DNA of 64,000 nt from Heligmosomoides polygyrus polygyrus (GCA_947396885.1 OX377206.1:92005960-92069959); one strand, 5' to 3'; numbered from the stretch's first letter, positions 34,378-46,540 are shown. Notes: generated by a model not told the origin, from the letters alone. Numbers and translations are program-made.

Positions 34378-35638
34378 TTAGGTTGTCCGGAAAGTTTTTA
34401 GACTTATTGCATGGTAAGATTTTAAAACAACGTATCTTTGCTAGCTGAAGTTGGGAGCGGGCCGGATTTGGGGGTTTGTATTTCATGTGCTGTATATGTA
34501 ACTGTCAGCAGCATGTGCGACATATCCCTTTGGTAGCTTCGCAATGGACGACAGGAAGATGCTCTACTGAGCAGCTCTCCTTCTACAGTACCGCTCCGGC
34601 CGATCCGTGAACGAGGCCTATCGCTTCTTGCAGGAGACAATGAAGGAGCGTACCCCCCCCCCCCCATGAGACGTGCTTCAGTTGGAACAGCATGTTCGAC
34701 AACGGTGACGAATCGCTCGAGGATTCTCGACGCACAGGACGACCACATACGCAGAACAGACAGCTCGTACTCGCCACCTGCGGTGCTCGACCTGGTCTTT
34801 CTGTACGCCAACATTCAGACCTTACAAATACTCCCAAGTCCACGTACATGATGCCCTTCGGTCTTCAGACAAAGTCGCGATGTTGCATCGAGTCGTATCA
34901 CATGCTTTGACGTTTCAGGACAAACGGAAGCGTGTCGATATCTACCCTTCTCTGCTCAACCGTCGCCGTACACTTGCTTGGATCGAGTCGACCGTCAGGA
35001 TTGGTGAAAAGTATTGCGTCTGCGATAATTTGGTGCGTCACAAGCACTGGATGGACTGAATTGCCCCAACACAGCCGAAACGTCTTGAACACGACAAAAA
35101 GGAGTTGCTCCCGTTCTGGTGGGACATCATTGGCCCAGTGTTCTGGGAATTGGTTCCTACCGGTTCCATGGTAGAATCGAACATGCTCTGCGCTCAGCTG
35201 GAGAAAATCAGGGAAATCTTAAGTAGTCGCGATCCCAAAAGGGGAAAAATTCTTCTTCTTATGGATAACGCCAGACCACATACAGCAAAGAATACGCAGA
35301 AGAAATCGGAGGGACTCGGGATTGAACTGGTATCCCATCCGCCGCACTCACCTGATCTGGCACCCAGTGACTATGTACCACGTTTTCTGGTCGCTGTAGT
35401 CTTTCTTAGCTGGAAAAAAGTTATCAAATCGGGAGCAGGTCAAAAGAGGTATCAATAACTTGTTGCTGTCCAAGTCTATGGAGCTCTTCGCTCATAGTGT
35501 TCGCACTATACCGGAAAAATTGCAATATGTGATAGATCATAGTGGTAAATGTTTTGTTGAGTGATAGTGGATGTCAATAAAGTTATGAACTACACACTGT
35601 TCTCTGATATTAGTCTAAAAACCTTCCGGACAACCTAA
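34378..35638 (+). mobile_element. Degenerate full-length mariner
   Basis: TA-flanked element of 1261 bp. Inverted repeats begin TTAGGTTGTCCGGAA with one mismatch in the first 27 bp. The transposase is broken by several frameshifts and stops, including one at a run of about 14 C near 34650. The C-terminal frame keeps LLMDNARPHTAKNT and HPPHSPDLAPSDY with 34 residues between the two Asp. It lies upstream of the SNF8 exon, in a likely intron. Confidence 0.85.
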
Positions 35639-36602
35639 TAAAAGCCTATCGGTTGTACCAGCCCGTCACTGCGAGTGCAAATGACCCTCTGAACTGATGG
35701 TGTCGTGACGAGGAATTGGGCTTTTGAAGTCAACGAAGTGGAATTCTCCTTCGCCATTGCTCACATATTTCAGACCACTTCGCATGATTATAAGTTTCGA
35801 GGCAGACTTTCGGGATCCATGTTCACGCGCTGCACTTGTTCCAACCCAAGGTTTCGAGCGGTTTTTACAGAAAATTGTTACATAGAACAAGAAGTTGGCA
35901 GAAAAATCTAAGACGTCATACATCATTCCAAAGAACAACTTCGTGTGAATGAGACGCAAACTACCAATCTAGTGAACATCGCGATCCACTGGATGAGTGA
36001 ATCAATCTAAACATCAAATTCGCGCTTAGATTTCTCTTTCATGTCATCCAAAATGAGCTACAAGTTGTTGGAAGGCCAGGAGTATATGACCATTCAAACA
36101 ATGTCAACACCCTTCTAGGAGAATCTGTGTTGATACACCAGTTTCATACCGCTAACTATCATCAAATTTTCTTCTAAGACTGCTACTTAAGCTGGAGATT
36201 CAACAAATCCAATTTATCAAAGACGTGAACCTACGGAGGAACGCGTGATAGCACTCACATCACTATGACGTATATGTCATTGTTAGATTATTAGATAATG
36301 CTGTACACCTATTCTTCTCGTGCTTTGCATGTATAGTCCACTGGATCCCAGCGATTACTTTCAAAGCTAATATATCATCTTGTGACCCCTCAGTACGCGT
36401 GTGTTCCAACAAAAAGGCAAAGCAGTCGTAGCGGCTGAATATCAGTATACTGCAGCGGTCAGCCGCGTGTTTCCATCGATAACTGCGCGCACTCAATCTG
36501 GTGTGCAACCTTACTGTAACATCGCGGTTCCATGGCGTGGAAAACATTCTTCTACGGGTGAGATCCCTCGCCAGGAGACTATCTTAACATTAGGTCGGAA
36601 CG
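35639..36602. other. No recognised gene
   Basis: Short ORFs on both strands near 35.7-35.9 kb lack recognisable motifs. I looked for upstream SNF8 exons on the - strand and did not find them. Confidence 0.35.
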
Positions 36603-36992
36603 ACCCAAGTGTTGTATATGGGCAGAATCGTGTCTCTCTGGGAGACAACAAAGTGCAAATATCTCGACCCCAATACGACTCCGCGAAGAGCTCGGGACGA
36701 CGAAGGTTTGGTGGTTGGCGGCGTTAGCCCTATGTCTGTATGTGGAGGGCGGGCTCAAGTCGGTTGGAAACAGCGATCACGGGGATTACGCCGCCCCTTT
36801 TCCCACTGTGTTACCGCGGCTCGCTCGTCATCGCTGTTTCTAGCCAACATGAACCCGTTCTTCGCGCGCAGTCAGCGGGCTAATCCCGCCAAGGGTCCAA
36901 CTTCCGTCTTCCCTAGCGCTGCGCAGAGTCGTATTGGGGTCGAGATATTTGCATTTTGTGATTTCCCAGAGAGGCATATACAACATTTGGGC
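36603..36992. mobile_element. Fold-back element
   Basis: Arms of about 75-85 bp: GTTGTATATGGGCAGAATC and AAAGTGCAAATATCTCGACC on the left, with their inverses GGTCGAGATATTTGCATTTT and GGCATATACAACATTTGGG on the right. The central 230 bp is GC-rich with its own inner symmetry (ACAGCGATCACGG, CATCGCTGT). The long ORF at 36609-37070 simply runs through it. Confidence 0.65.
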
Positions 36993-37390
36993 TGTTCCAA
37001 GCTAACGTTGAGATGGTCTCCTGGTCAGACAAGGGCGACTGGGGCGTCGGACGGAGTGTGGAGGACGTAATCCCACCGCACAGAATTGGTTATTAAACAT
37101 ACGCTAGAAAAAAGTACAGAAGTGTTTCCGGATGAGTTCTAGGGCGCGACGGGAATTTGCAATTGCGTTTTCGCTTTCCTCGTTGCCAGAGACACAGGGA
37201 GATGGGTCCAAGATGATGCGCTTATGGTCACCGTAAATCTAACAGGTGTAAATTTAGCTACAACATTACTGATGAGCGAAACGTTAGAGACAGAACATTC
37301 GAGTCACGGAGAAGTCAAGCTAAAAATTTAAAAGCTGTTAAAAATTATTATCATACAAGTTTTTAGCATTGCCTTTCCATTCCGACTTAT
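36993..37390. other. No recognised gene
   Basis: The sequence near 37220-37310 (AATTTAGCTACAACATTACT, ACGTTAGAGACAGA) resembles the stretch near 32400-32450, so a dispersed repeat is likely. Confidence 0.35.
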
Positions 37391-37862
37391 TTGACAAGAA
37401 ATTTACCTAGAAGTGTTAAATTTGTGGTACTCGGTGCAGTCTCTTTCGGCTATTCATACATTTTTTGGGGCTTATTTACCACCGCATTACTTTGTTTTGA
37501 AATCTTTCATTCCTGCGTAGGTAAAGGACGTATGATGATAAGGGAAGTATCTAGACACAATCAGAATCTCTTGGTCCAATCACCATGTGCGAATCTCCAT
37601 CACGATCACATAGAATACGTAAAGGTATGCCTTCGTTGTAACGACTAAATCAACAACAAAAGATCCTCTTCTATTAAAAAAAAAAACTTTATCCACTCTT
37701 ACTTAAGTGACGTATCATAAGATAAAAAACCACTTCCAACGAAATTCTTTAACACAAGTCTTCAACAACATAAAGCAGAGCGCAATAGCGCTTTAAAAAT
37801 CACATCCTAACAATAAGATAACGAATACATTACTGGATAGCTTATCTCATTGCCCTTGATGC

Positions 37863-40800
37863 TTAAGCGGCACGATTTCTCGCGTTTATGTGGACATCGA
37901 GCAGGAATAGGACGCGCGCGTGCATCTCGAAGATAGCACGCAGAAATCCGACCAGCATGCCTTCCTCACGAGCGAAGCGTGCATAAGTCTCCGACAGGTA
38001 CGCTCTGTAGTGTTCCAAGACGCGCTCCTCCAGTCCTTCAGTATTGTCCACCAGCTGGAAGGCGTAAGGCACGGCATTTGCGGGTACCAGCTCGGCATCT
38101 GCTATGAGCAGAGCGTGTAGGTTGAGGTAGAGATTCTGCACCGCGACCAAATGCTCCATCATTTCCGAAATCACCTCCCTGATGCCTCTTCTCTGCTGAT
38201 CCACACCAACGTGAGGCAATCCGACGACATGAGGCGGTAGCCCAGCTCCCTGGTTCCTCGGCTGAGCACCCCTTCTCTGCTGATCCGCACCGACGTGCGG
38301 CTCTCTGACCACATGAGGCGGTAGCCCAGCTCTCTGGTTCCTCGGCTGAGCACCCCTTCTCTGCTGATTCGCACCGACGTGCGGCTCTCCGATCACATGA
38401 GGCGGTTGCCCAGCTCCCTGGTTCCTCGGCTGAGCACCCCTTCTCTGCTGATCCGCACCGACGTGCGGCTCTCCGACCACATGAGGCGGTTGCCCAGCTC
38501 CCTGGTTCCTCGGCTGAGCACCCCTTCTCTGCTGATCCGCACCGACGTGCGGCTCTCCGACCACATGAGGCGGTTGGCCAGCTCCCTGGTTCCTCGGCTG
38601 AGCACCCCTTCCCTGCTGATCAGCACCGACGGGCGGCAATACAGCCACATGGGGAGGTAGCCCAGCTCCCTGGTGCATCGGCAGAGCACCGATGACTGCT
38701 CCGGCAACATTGACAGCCGGGTGCGGTACGACTACAGCATTGACGACTCCCGGGTGCGGGAGAAGCATGGGTGCATGGTGCGCAATGCCATGAAGTTGTC
38801 CACCTGAACAGAACATATCAGTCAGTTATCCGAGAATAACAGAAATGCAGCCATGAACAAGTTTATCTGGCCAAATTGATCTGACATTGTTTGCCCAAGT
38901 TTATTGGTATAAGAAAGTGTTATGTGCACTTAAGCCCTCAAAAAAGACATCTTCCTCGATTTCAAGTTACCTTCTTAGCTTCTTCCATAAGTAGTGGGAG
39001 CATGTGCGGTTTAAAGAGAACTGTTGGGATTTGAAAATACCTATTGACGGGCTGAGTACTATTAGGGGGGGGGGGGGGGCAAAAGTAATGAGACACTCCA
39101 TATATCTCGTGGCTGGAGTCTGGTTTCGTGCTTATCGTATTTGTATGTTTGTTGGCTACTTACTGTAGGCCACCTGAAAAGTTACCACTTCCGCCCTTTC
39201 CAGAAGCATGCCGAAACCCCGGTCTGACGAATCGACCTGTGTCGCGCAAATCTCGCCCAATTCCCAACCCCGAGCAGCCTGGGCTCAATATTCACGCAAG
39301 ATGAGAAGTACGTCTTCTACCTTAACCCTGCCAAGCAGCGAGTCTGGGTGAGGCCTGGTGACCTGTTACCGACCTTCGTTCAGCGAGATGCTCACGGCGA
39401 GAAGCACCTTTGGAGCTTTTAAATCTGCGCCCATGGATCGGTTTACCGGAAGCTGTTTCCCAAGAGCACTACGATGAACTCCAAGGCCATGGTGAACGAA
39501 ATAGATGAGATGGGCCGGCGACTAGCACTTATTCAGTCGCAGCGCTTCAAGAAGTTCCTCCTCTTCGAAAACGCCGCACCCCATCGGGAACAAGTAACCA
39601 TGGATAAGCTTGGCCAGCTGGGCTACGTTCACATGCCTCACCCACCGTGTTCGCCGAACATCTCTCCATGCGACTACCACTACTTCTTGAGCCTACAGGA
39701 CTTCCTGGTCGGAAGACATAAGAATCCAAGCAGTACTTGACAACCATATCAAGCTGTTGATCAACACCAGGCCCAAGCAGTTCTGGGAGGATGGGATCAG
39801 GAAGTTGGCTGAGCGATGGCAGCAAGGTCACTGCCCTTAATGGCAAATACACTCCTCAGCATCGTTGAGTTGTAAATGAGTTATGGAGAGATTAAGATTT
39901 TTTTTTTCAAATTGTCTCAATACTTTTGCCCCCCCCCCTAATATACGCTGAGCGCTGATAACTCATAAGGCACGCTTGTATTTAAAGAACAAAGGATAGC
40001 GGACGACGTTAGTCAATTCCTCTCAGGATGCGCAACGTCTCCTACCTCTAGGGGCGTCATGAAGGCGATTTGAATGCGTGTTTGGCCTATACAATGAGCT
40101 GAGGTAGCGTTTGGTTGGCCTAGGAGGGAAACTCGAACCAGGAACCTTGATTCTGTGATGCGAGCGTCGCACCTCCCCCGACTGCGCTCCTCGCGCCAGT
40201 TGACATTAGAGAAAAATCACTAAATCAGCCAAATGACCAACATATTTCACGAATATGAAGTCAGATTTGATTCAGTTCTGTGAGATGAAGCCTCCACTGA
40301 GATTTGCTGACAGTGACGTCTTCACAAGCAGGGGTTCCCTCCTATGAGTTCCTTCAAATGTTAGCACTGATTAGCCGGCAAACTGTCTCTATAGAAATTT
40401 TAGACAAAGTTTCAGATGAAACTCACCGTGGAAGGGTGGTCCCACATGAACAGCATGCACCGGTGCTCCTGAATAGGGATGCATCAGCAGGCACACGAAC
40501 TCACTATCGTTTACTATTTCAAAATCAAACTGCAAAAAATCAACTGCATGAAGTAACACAAAAACAAACCTTGAGCTAAAGTGCTAGAACGCATAATAGC
40601 ATAACAATTTGGGCACCAAACATTTCTATATGGATCATCACTACTACGCTTACGTTTCGAGCCGTGCAGTCTCCTCAGGCGCGCTTCGCTCCAGCAAAAA
40701 AACTCCATTTACGTGGGAGTTGGCACGACTGCCAAAGAGCTGCGTCTATTAGACAGTTACTCGGAGAATATTCAGAGAATACGCCTTAGCAAAAACACAG

Positions 40801-42485
40801 AGCTAGTGCTTGCGGCGGTCCGATGGTCCGTAGTAACGAATGGCTAAAAGCAAAACATGAAGGTAACGACAGGGACCACAAGGGCCTGCACAGAACACAC
40901 ATCTAAAACTAGCAAAAGAGCCTTTCTTCAATCTCTGACTAACACAGACCGAAGATGAATCGCTAGCGCTAGATGGGTCAGTCCACCCCAGACATTACTG
41001 ATTATTCAATAAGCAAGTGATGAAAAGTCATCCATTACAAGCTCTTCTTATAGTTCTCAAGTAGCTCAATGGCCCAGAAATCATTGCTACAAAATAACTA
41101 CTGAAAAATGGCGGTGTATACAGAGCTTCATATGATACATACCTAGCTGCGGTACTCCCGGGAAGACAACAGGCACTGGCGCTCCTGAACAGACAACGTT
41201 CAGACAATATCTACGCAGCGGACATCAGTTGACAGAATGCTTCAGTGGAACAAACAATTTTGAAACAACACCTTTGTGCCTGAAAATCATGGCCGTGGCC
41301 AACACCTCGGTCGCGTTTCCAAAATACTTGTTTTAGTACATAAACACAAACCCCTAAATGCTCGTTTGAGAATCAAAATTTTTCAGAAACCGTCTACCTA
41401 CACAAGGCTCGGTGTTTGCTTAGCACCTAATTCATGTGCACTGGCAATACATTGGAACCAATAGAAAATCTTCGGATAATTCGACCAATCGGGTAAAGGC
41501 AACTTTGCGGACCCCCGGATATTCGGAGGATTCGGATCGGATATATCCACTAGTATGCCCAAAAATGATCAAGTTCACATCCTTTGTATAGTACAGAGAA
41601 ACACTTGTATCTAATCGGAAATATGTACCTGCTGCCAAGTGGATGGGAGCCTGAACGGCCACATGCGGCACTCCACGTGGAGGTTGCATTCCAACAAAGC
41701 CTCCTCGACCTCTACGACCGCGTTCGACTCTGGGTGGGACACGTCCGTTTCTGTACGCTCCAGCCCTTCCGTTCCCATTCTGAAGCTGACAGCCTCTTTG
41801 AAATGCTGCTTATAAACAGACAGATCAGGCTCAGTATTGCCACAATGCGTTCGAGTTAGTTGCGGCATAACCAGATATGACATAAAGTAACTACGGTAGT
41901 GACACAGGTTCACAAAGGTTTGCCCCTCTATACAGAACGTCATAGATGATAATCCCACCCAGACTCTGCCAGACGACTACACTTCTGGCTAGTGCCAGCT
42001 ATGGCAACGACGTCCCCTGTGACACGAACAACGCCGTGTTGCTTGAGAGAAACAGTTTGTCTGGGCAAGATCGTCGGCGCAAATAGGGTCGGGTCGGGGG
42101 GGGGGGGGGGTCACCACAGCATGGAGCGGAGGGCCGGCGTGGCGAGTAGCTACATACAGTGAATGTGAATACAGTCTTATCTCTTCGTTTTGATTATAGA
42201 TCCGCGTCTTATGTGTTTCCTAATTGGACAAGGGAGGGAACTCCGGGATGCAGGCAATTTTAACACTTGTGCGCCACTTAAGCCACACCCTGGTGTGCCC
42301 TTCCCCTGCCTAAATCTGTGCTCTCGTCACTTTTCGGTGTTGGTGACACTTTTTATAAGGTGACCCCCCCCCCCCGGACCCTATCTGCGCCAGATCGTCA
42401 CTAACCATCTGAACAAGGTAACATACAAGAACCACTAACGAACCTCATCAGCAGAACCAGCGTTCCTGTTGCTATTGCCGCTCAT
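37863..42485 (-). CDS. Repeat-bearing gene family, copy C (five exons, about 405 aa)
   Basis: Exons in transcript order: 42444-42485 (MSGNSNRNAGSADE), 41629-41779, 41143-41184, 40427-40468, 37863-38803, phases 0,1,1,1. Exon 2 is RG-rich (RVERGRRGRGGFVG), closest to copy A. Exons 3 and 4 encode APVPVVFPGVPQL and APVHAVHVGPPFH. Exon 5 has six 28-residue repeats; the middle units are nearly identical, pointing to recent expansion. A 6-nt deletion before PYAFQ keeps the frame. The C-terminus ends NARNRAA as in copy A. Intron 1 carries an hAT-like MITE and intron 4 a mariner plus the shared SINE. The opposite strand of the repeats is also open; that follows from repeat composition. The longest and best-preserved copy. 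Confidence 0.72.
39062..39941 (+). mobile_element. Mariner-like remnant with poly-G ends (copy C intron 4)
   Basis: TA-flanked. The left end is TTA, a run of about 14 G, then CAAAAGTAATGAGACA. The right end is the inverse TGTCTCAATACTTTTG, a run of C, then TAA. The transposase lacks its N-terminal third. It keeps DEKYVFYLNPAKQRVWV, then FENAAPHREQ, then MPHPPCSPNISPCDY. Spacing between the last two catalytic positions is 34 residues, but the second is Glu where Asp is usual. Inserted only in copy C. Confidence 0.75.
39988..40200 (-). repeat. SINE in intron 4 of copy C, internally deleted
   Basis: Equivalent to the SINEs in copies A, B and D: GACGTTAGTCAATTCC, GCGATTTGAATGCGTG, GGAAACTCGAACCAGG and a CTCCCCCGACTGCG A-box complement. 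The middle is deleted. Confidence 0.75.
42076..42391. mobile_element. hAT-like MITE in intron 1 of copy C
   Basis: Ends are GGCGCAAATAGGGTC and, inverted, GGCGCAGATAGGGTC. An 8-bp direct repeat AGATCGTC flanks the element (42068-42075 and 42392-42399). Copies A and D carry the uninterrupted site (GCAAGATCGTCACTAACC). The 8-bp duplication suggests the hAT superfamily. Runs of G and C lie just inside both ends. Related sequence occurs at 44640-44880 and 50465-50800. Confidence 0.75.
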
Positions 42486-42497
42486 TAGCCTGGAAAA
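42486..42497 (-). promoter_or_regulatory. Candidate trans-splice acceptor, copy C
   Basis: GTTTTCCAG ends only 4 nt before the start codon. Such a short 5' UTR is typical of spliced-leader trans-splicing. Confidence 0.5.
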
Positions 42498-42794
42498 CCG
42501 TCCAAAGGATTTTCAGCATGAACATCGTGTAGGATATCTTCTACAACTCGAGAGAAAGGAAAAGGAAAGACTTATGAAAGAGCGGCTAGTGACACCCGCC
42601 CGGAGGTCAAAATGTGAACGTTCGAATTGGGGCGCAGTATTGTCGTTGGAGCGACCTTGACAGTGTTCATGTGGCAATGAAGTCGCAGCTTGTGCTTACG
42701 GCTTTTAAACCGTACGAGGACTAAGCGCTCTGTGAGATATGCACATGAATTGAATATCACGGAGGTAAAGATTTCGAAATGGTGAGAGTATTTT

Positions 42795-43000
42795 AAAAAT
42801 CCGACTCCTGCCTTTGACACCGTATCCCGGCGTTCGACTGAGGAGCGGTCGGTCCTCCAAACTCGTGACGTAATCGCACAGTTTAGAGCGTGTGTCGACC
42901 GCGCTTCGAACATCCTACTAACACAATATTTTGAAGTATCCGCGCAGTGGTGCTGGGTACATATCAGCACTAATGAAACGAATCTCGAATACTTTGACTT
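42795..43000 (-). repeat. Dispersed repeat (also 50128-50170 and 56590-56728)
   Basis: The reverse complement has CACTGCGCGGATACTTCAAA, GTAGGATGTTCGAAGCGCGG and GAGTTTGGAGGACCGACCG, matching 56590-56728 on the + strand. The stretch AAAAATCCGACTCCTG also recurs at 50128. Class unknown. Confidence 0.6.
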
Positions 43001-43589
43001 ATTTAGCCGAAGTTTCTGTACCTTGTGCTAATGGTCAACTGTGACCTAACATTGAGCCTTAACTTGCATGCGTTCAAGCGCACTGGTGCGAAGGATGTTT
43101 TTTTTTACATTTTCAAATAAGCGTTCAAGGAGTCCTAGCGGCGGGAGCACCTTCAGAAGATGAGTTGTATAGTAGACTTGGTAGGTATCTGATGAAGAAT
43201 GCCTCCACAACGGAAACGTTTGGAGGTCAGAATCCGAAAAGGTATCGGAAAAGCAATTGTTTCCTGGCTTCGACGGGATCTTGTATCGGTATGCAGAGTG
43301 CATCGAGCATCTTAACCAATGATAGGGACAAGTGTACCGCATTTACCTTTGGAAGTGTACTGTTATTTCACCATAATATCAAGAATATTTGATCGAGAAG
43401 GCTTGTGCGTGAGCTATTGCATCAGAACCAAGCACTTGTTCTCTGTGCTCCATGCCAGAAATTGAGTCCTAGGCGTTTTCAGGTATTCCGTGAGGTTCAT
43501 TCGAGGCGTTTGTGGATCTGCGAGAATCCTGGGTAACACATGGCACATGGTTTTAGGCGCAATTCGACCTGGCAGAGGGAGTAGGTGAC
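43001..43589. other. No recognised gene
   Basis: Short ORFs at 43046-43392 on both strands lack recognised motifs. Confidence 0.35.
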
Positions 43590-44360
43590 TATGTACTCAG
43601 TGGTTATCCACCCTGGTATGAAGGCATATGTATGTTGAATTACATCAGATATGGCCTAGCATAGTCGTACAACACAAGACCCTTACAGGTTGACTCGCAC
43701 CCTTTCCGAGCCGATTTGCGCCTGGCTATGTTACTGAGTTAGCGTTTTTATGATTTGTGAAATGCTTCATGCAGTCTTCATTCCACGGAACATTCTACTG
43801 TTGAGAGTGAGAAAGTGCTCGTGAGCTCATGGAGAGGAAAGTGAAACACATATGGCCAACATTCTTCATCCGAATTAAGTTCTTCAGGTTTTCGACCAGC
43901 TGTCCTAGATTGGATAGAATGAATCGGTTTGTGTCGATTCATTCCACTCTACCGTCGTAAAGACGATAGGGAAGATCTTAGGGGCGTTGGTGGACCTTTA
44001 TTAAGAGTATTATGAGAACAAGGATTTTCGCTCATCCTTAAACAGTTCTGGAGTGTGGTTCGAGAAATTATGTTAAGGGGTTGGAGGTTATTAGTCGCGA
44101 TTATCTCCTTCACTCCTCTTTAAAAAGTCCCCCCACCCACTGTAATTTCTCGCAAAAGCTTAAATGTAACCTCCTAAATGTGTAAATGCAACCGGCCATA
44201 GCGTGATATGGTCGGTCTCAATCCTTGTAGATTTTGTAAGCCGTCATCGTGCTTGGAGACTCGTTCATCGCGGCCGTGAACTCATGACTCACACGCGGAC
44301 GAAGTATGGAAACATTCGCGCCCAAGTGCACCCCTCCGTATGGAATCTGCCATACCGCGC
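43590..44360. repeat. Inverted duplication, left block (pairs with 50200-51190)
   Basis: Landmarks such as GTGGTTATCCACC, ATGAAGGCATATGTATG, GAGCTCATGGAGAGGAAA and AACATTCGCGCCC recur as reverse complements in the same order within 50200-51190, about 6.5 kb away. Identity is moderate with indels. Confidence 0.6.
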
Positions 44361-44411
44361 TCGCGGGGCGAGTAGACCCTCAGCCGGGTCACGGTGTCAA
44401 AGTCAGGAGTC

Positions 44412-45146
44412 GGATACGTACTATTGTACTTATGGTACCCCACTTAATCTTGTTCAAAATAGGTCTACTAAGGGTAATCTGCAATGGAAAGAACGAATAT
44501 CACAGTCGTTTTTTGCGGAAATGCCTTATAAGCCCGTTACATTGAGTTCCAATTGCCTAAAACCTTGCGAAATAGCGCGCGCTGGTAAGAGACGCAGAGA
44601 CTCCGTCTCCTACCAGCACGCATTCGCAACCGTCTCCCCCGGTGGGGGGGGGGGTCATCGTGCAGGCGCGGCGACGAGCTACATACAGCGAATGTAAGTG
44701 CAGCCTTATCCCCTCTTTTCGATCACAGATCAGCGTCTTATTTGCTTTCATATTGGCAAGGCAGGGAACTCCAGGATGAGGGCATTTTTAGCACGTGTGC
44801 GCTAGTGGACCCACATCCCAATTCTGTGCTCTCCTCCGCTCGCGCGGATCCACTCCAGAACAGCTTTCAAGGCTTCTCGAGATTTCAAGGCTTACGCCCT
44901 GGCTAACCTCTGCTGCAGACTAGAGGCGACGAAAAAGTGCGCAGCGGTAGGAGGCGGAGTCTCTGCGTCTCTTACCAACGCGCGCTATTTCGCAAGGCCC
45001 TAGGCAATTCTAACTTAATATAACGGGGTTATCAAGCATTTCCGCAGAAAACGACTATGATATTCGTTCTTCCCATGACAGACTACCCCTAGTACACCTA
45101 TTTTGAACAAGATTAAGTGGGGTACCACAAGTACAATAGTACCGTC
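44412..45146. mobile_element. Fold-back element with about 200-bp arms
   Basis: The left arm (44412-44625) has GTACCCCACTTAATCTTG, AATAGCGCGCGCTGGTAAG and GACGCAGAGACTCCG. The right arm (44945-45146) is its inverse, including CGGAGTCTCTGCGTCTCTTA and CAAGATTAAGTGGGGTACC. The loop holds hAT-MITE-related sequence with a poly-G run at 44644. No transposase. Confidence 0.7.
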
Positions 45147-45309
45147 GGATGTTTATGATACTGTGAAATGGCGTCTCATCTGCTAAGCGTTTGCCTACCA
45201 TTGGTTGCTTCATGCGTTTTGAAACACATTTCGACACCATGCTGCCTTGGGGGGGGGGGATAAACGATACACGCTGCTGGCAAAGAAAACAAGAAAGCAC
45301 ACAATAAGG

Positions 45310-45440
45310 TCCGACCGCTGTCAACAGGGACGGCTAGCGACGCCTACGCGCGTGCGGTCGCCGCGTCTTGCTGCTGGGCGCGCTAGAGCGCGAAAGTGTG
45401 CACCATCAGCTATTGATTACGCTGTTTCGGCTTGCGGATG
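45310..45440 (+). repeat. GC-rich dispersed repeat
   Basis: GGGACGGCTAGCGACG followed by GTCTTGCTGCTGGGCGCG matches 57045-57140 (+) and the inverse of 48050-48125. Three copies occur in the window. Confidence 0.6.
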
Positions 45441-45539
45441 AAAAGGGAAACAGCGAAATACCTTCGCTTCGGTAGAATGAAGGGGTACGAAGGCGTCTTA
45501 GTAGTTGTTAGGTTGGTGGTTGCGAATGGCATGATACTT

Positions 45540-46410
45540 GAACTTTGGCACATAAGACATCATTTCACAGTATCATAACTATGGCAGGGGAGTTGGAGAA
45601 GTATGATGACCTAGTGGCAAGCAAAACTAAAATTGAGAAGAAAGTTACGAATTAATGTGCAATTGACCAGTCTTTGGAGCACCAGAAGTCTCACGCTTCA
45701 GCAATCCCTGAAAACTTTCCAATGCTTGATAACAAGGCCAGGTGCTGGGATAGAATAGAAACAGTTGCAAATCGTTATGTGACATTATTCAAATTTAACT
45801 GTTCTTTAACCGCTCAAAACTGAATGCCACAATATTTGAGTAAAATTAGATAGAATCAGGAGTATAACTATATCAGAAATCAGTCGGATTTTTTAGAACC
45901 TCAACAGCATAGACTCAATATCACAACTACCACAAGTAGAAGACAACAACAACCAGAGCAATGAAAACAATAACATTAAACGTGTTTTGTTTCGCTTTTA
46001 TCTTCATACAAAACATGTTTACAGTTAGTTACCCGATTTAAAGTAAAATCTATAAAGAACTTCGGGAATCGCCTTCCAAAGGCTGACAAAAGTTCCTTAT
46101 AGTCTCTAGTAACAATAGAGGCTTTCTTTTCACATCGGATATCGCAGCACTGCAGCGATAAAAGCTCTCCAATGATAGCTCCGAACGAATGTAATACGAT
46201 TTAGAATCTGTGAAAAAGATGTCGTCAACACTTGAGGCTTTCTTGGGTCGCTTCCTCTCTTATAGTAGGATTCTCCACCCACCGGGTCAAGGCCTAGAGT
46301 CTCATATGTACTCGGAGACAGCTCCAACTTTTCCTCTGTTCATGTTACAGTTCGCGTCTTACATCATCTTCAGACACATGGTTCAAACATCCCTTCAGTT
46401 TTTCTTGTAG
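45540..46410. repeat. Inverted duplication arm (pairs with 57340-58290)
   Basis: Reverse complement of 57340-58290 with only small differences (for example GAAAACTTTCCAATGCTTG against its inverse). Both copies encode a short ORF with LEAFLGR, YSRILHPPG and SHMYSE (46210-46410 + and 57338-57634 -). That ORF may be part of the repeat's coding content. No known family. Confidence 0.65.
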
Positions 46411-46440
46411 AGATAACCCATTATCAATTCATAGAATGTG

Positions 46441-46540
46441 GAGTGTGTATGTATGTTTATTACAGAAGCGACACCTATGCGCAAAAGACAACACTAAAGT
46501 AGAATCAAACACAACACATCACAATAACGTACTGAAGTAC
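46441..46540 (-). mobile_element. 5'-truncated CR1/Jockey-like LINE 3' end
   Basis: Reverse complement of the LINE 3' terminus at 12895-12980, sharing GATGTGTTGTGTTTGATTC, TTTGCGCATA and the AATAAACATACATAC tail. Severe 5' truncation is typical of target-primed retrotransposition. Confidence 0.7.

Noticed and set aside
36609..37070. 153-residue ORF
   Set aside because: It runs across both arms of a fold-back element and shows no protein motif.
38379..38660. Long ORF on the + strand opposite the copy C tandem repeat
   Set aside because: It is antisense to the 84-bp repeat; an in-frame repeat without stops on one strand often stays open on the other. The spliced - strand model has conserved junctions and phases.
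38183..38690. Regular direct repeats resembling a CRISPR array
   Set aside because: The 84-bp units are head-to-tail with no unique spacers, lie in frame within an exon, and the genome is eukaryotic.
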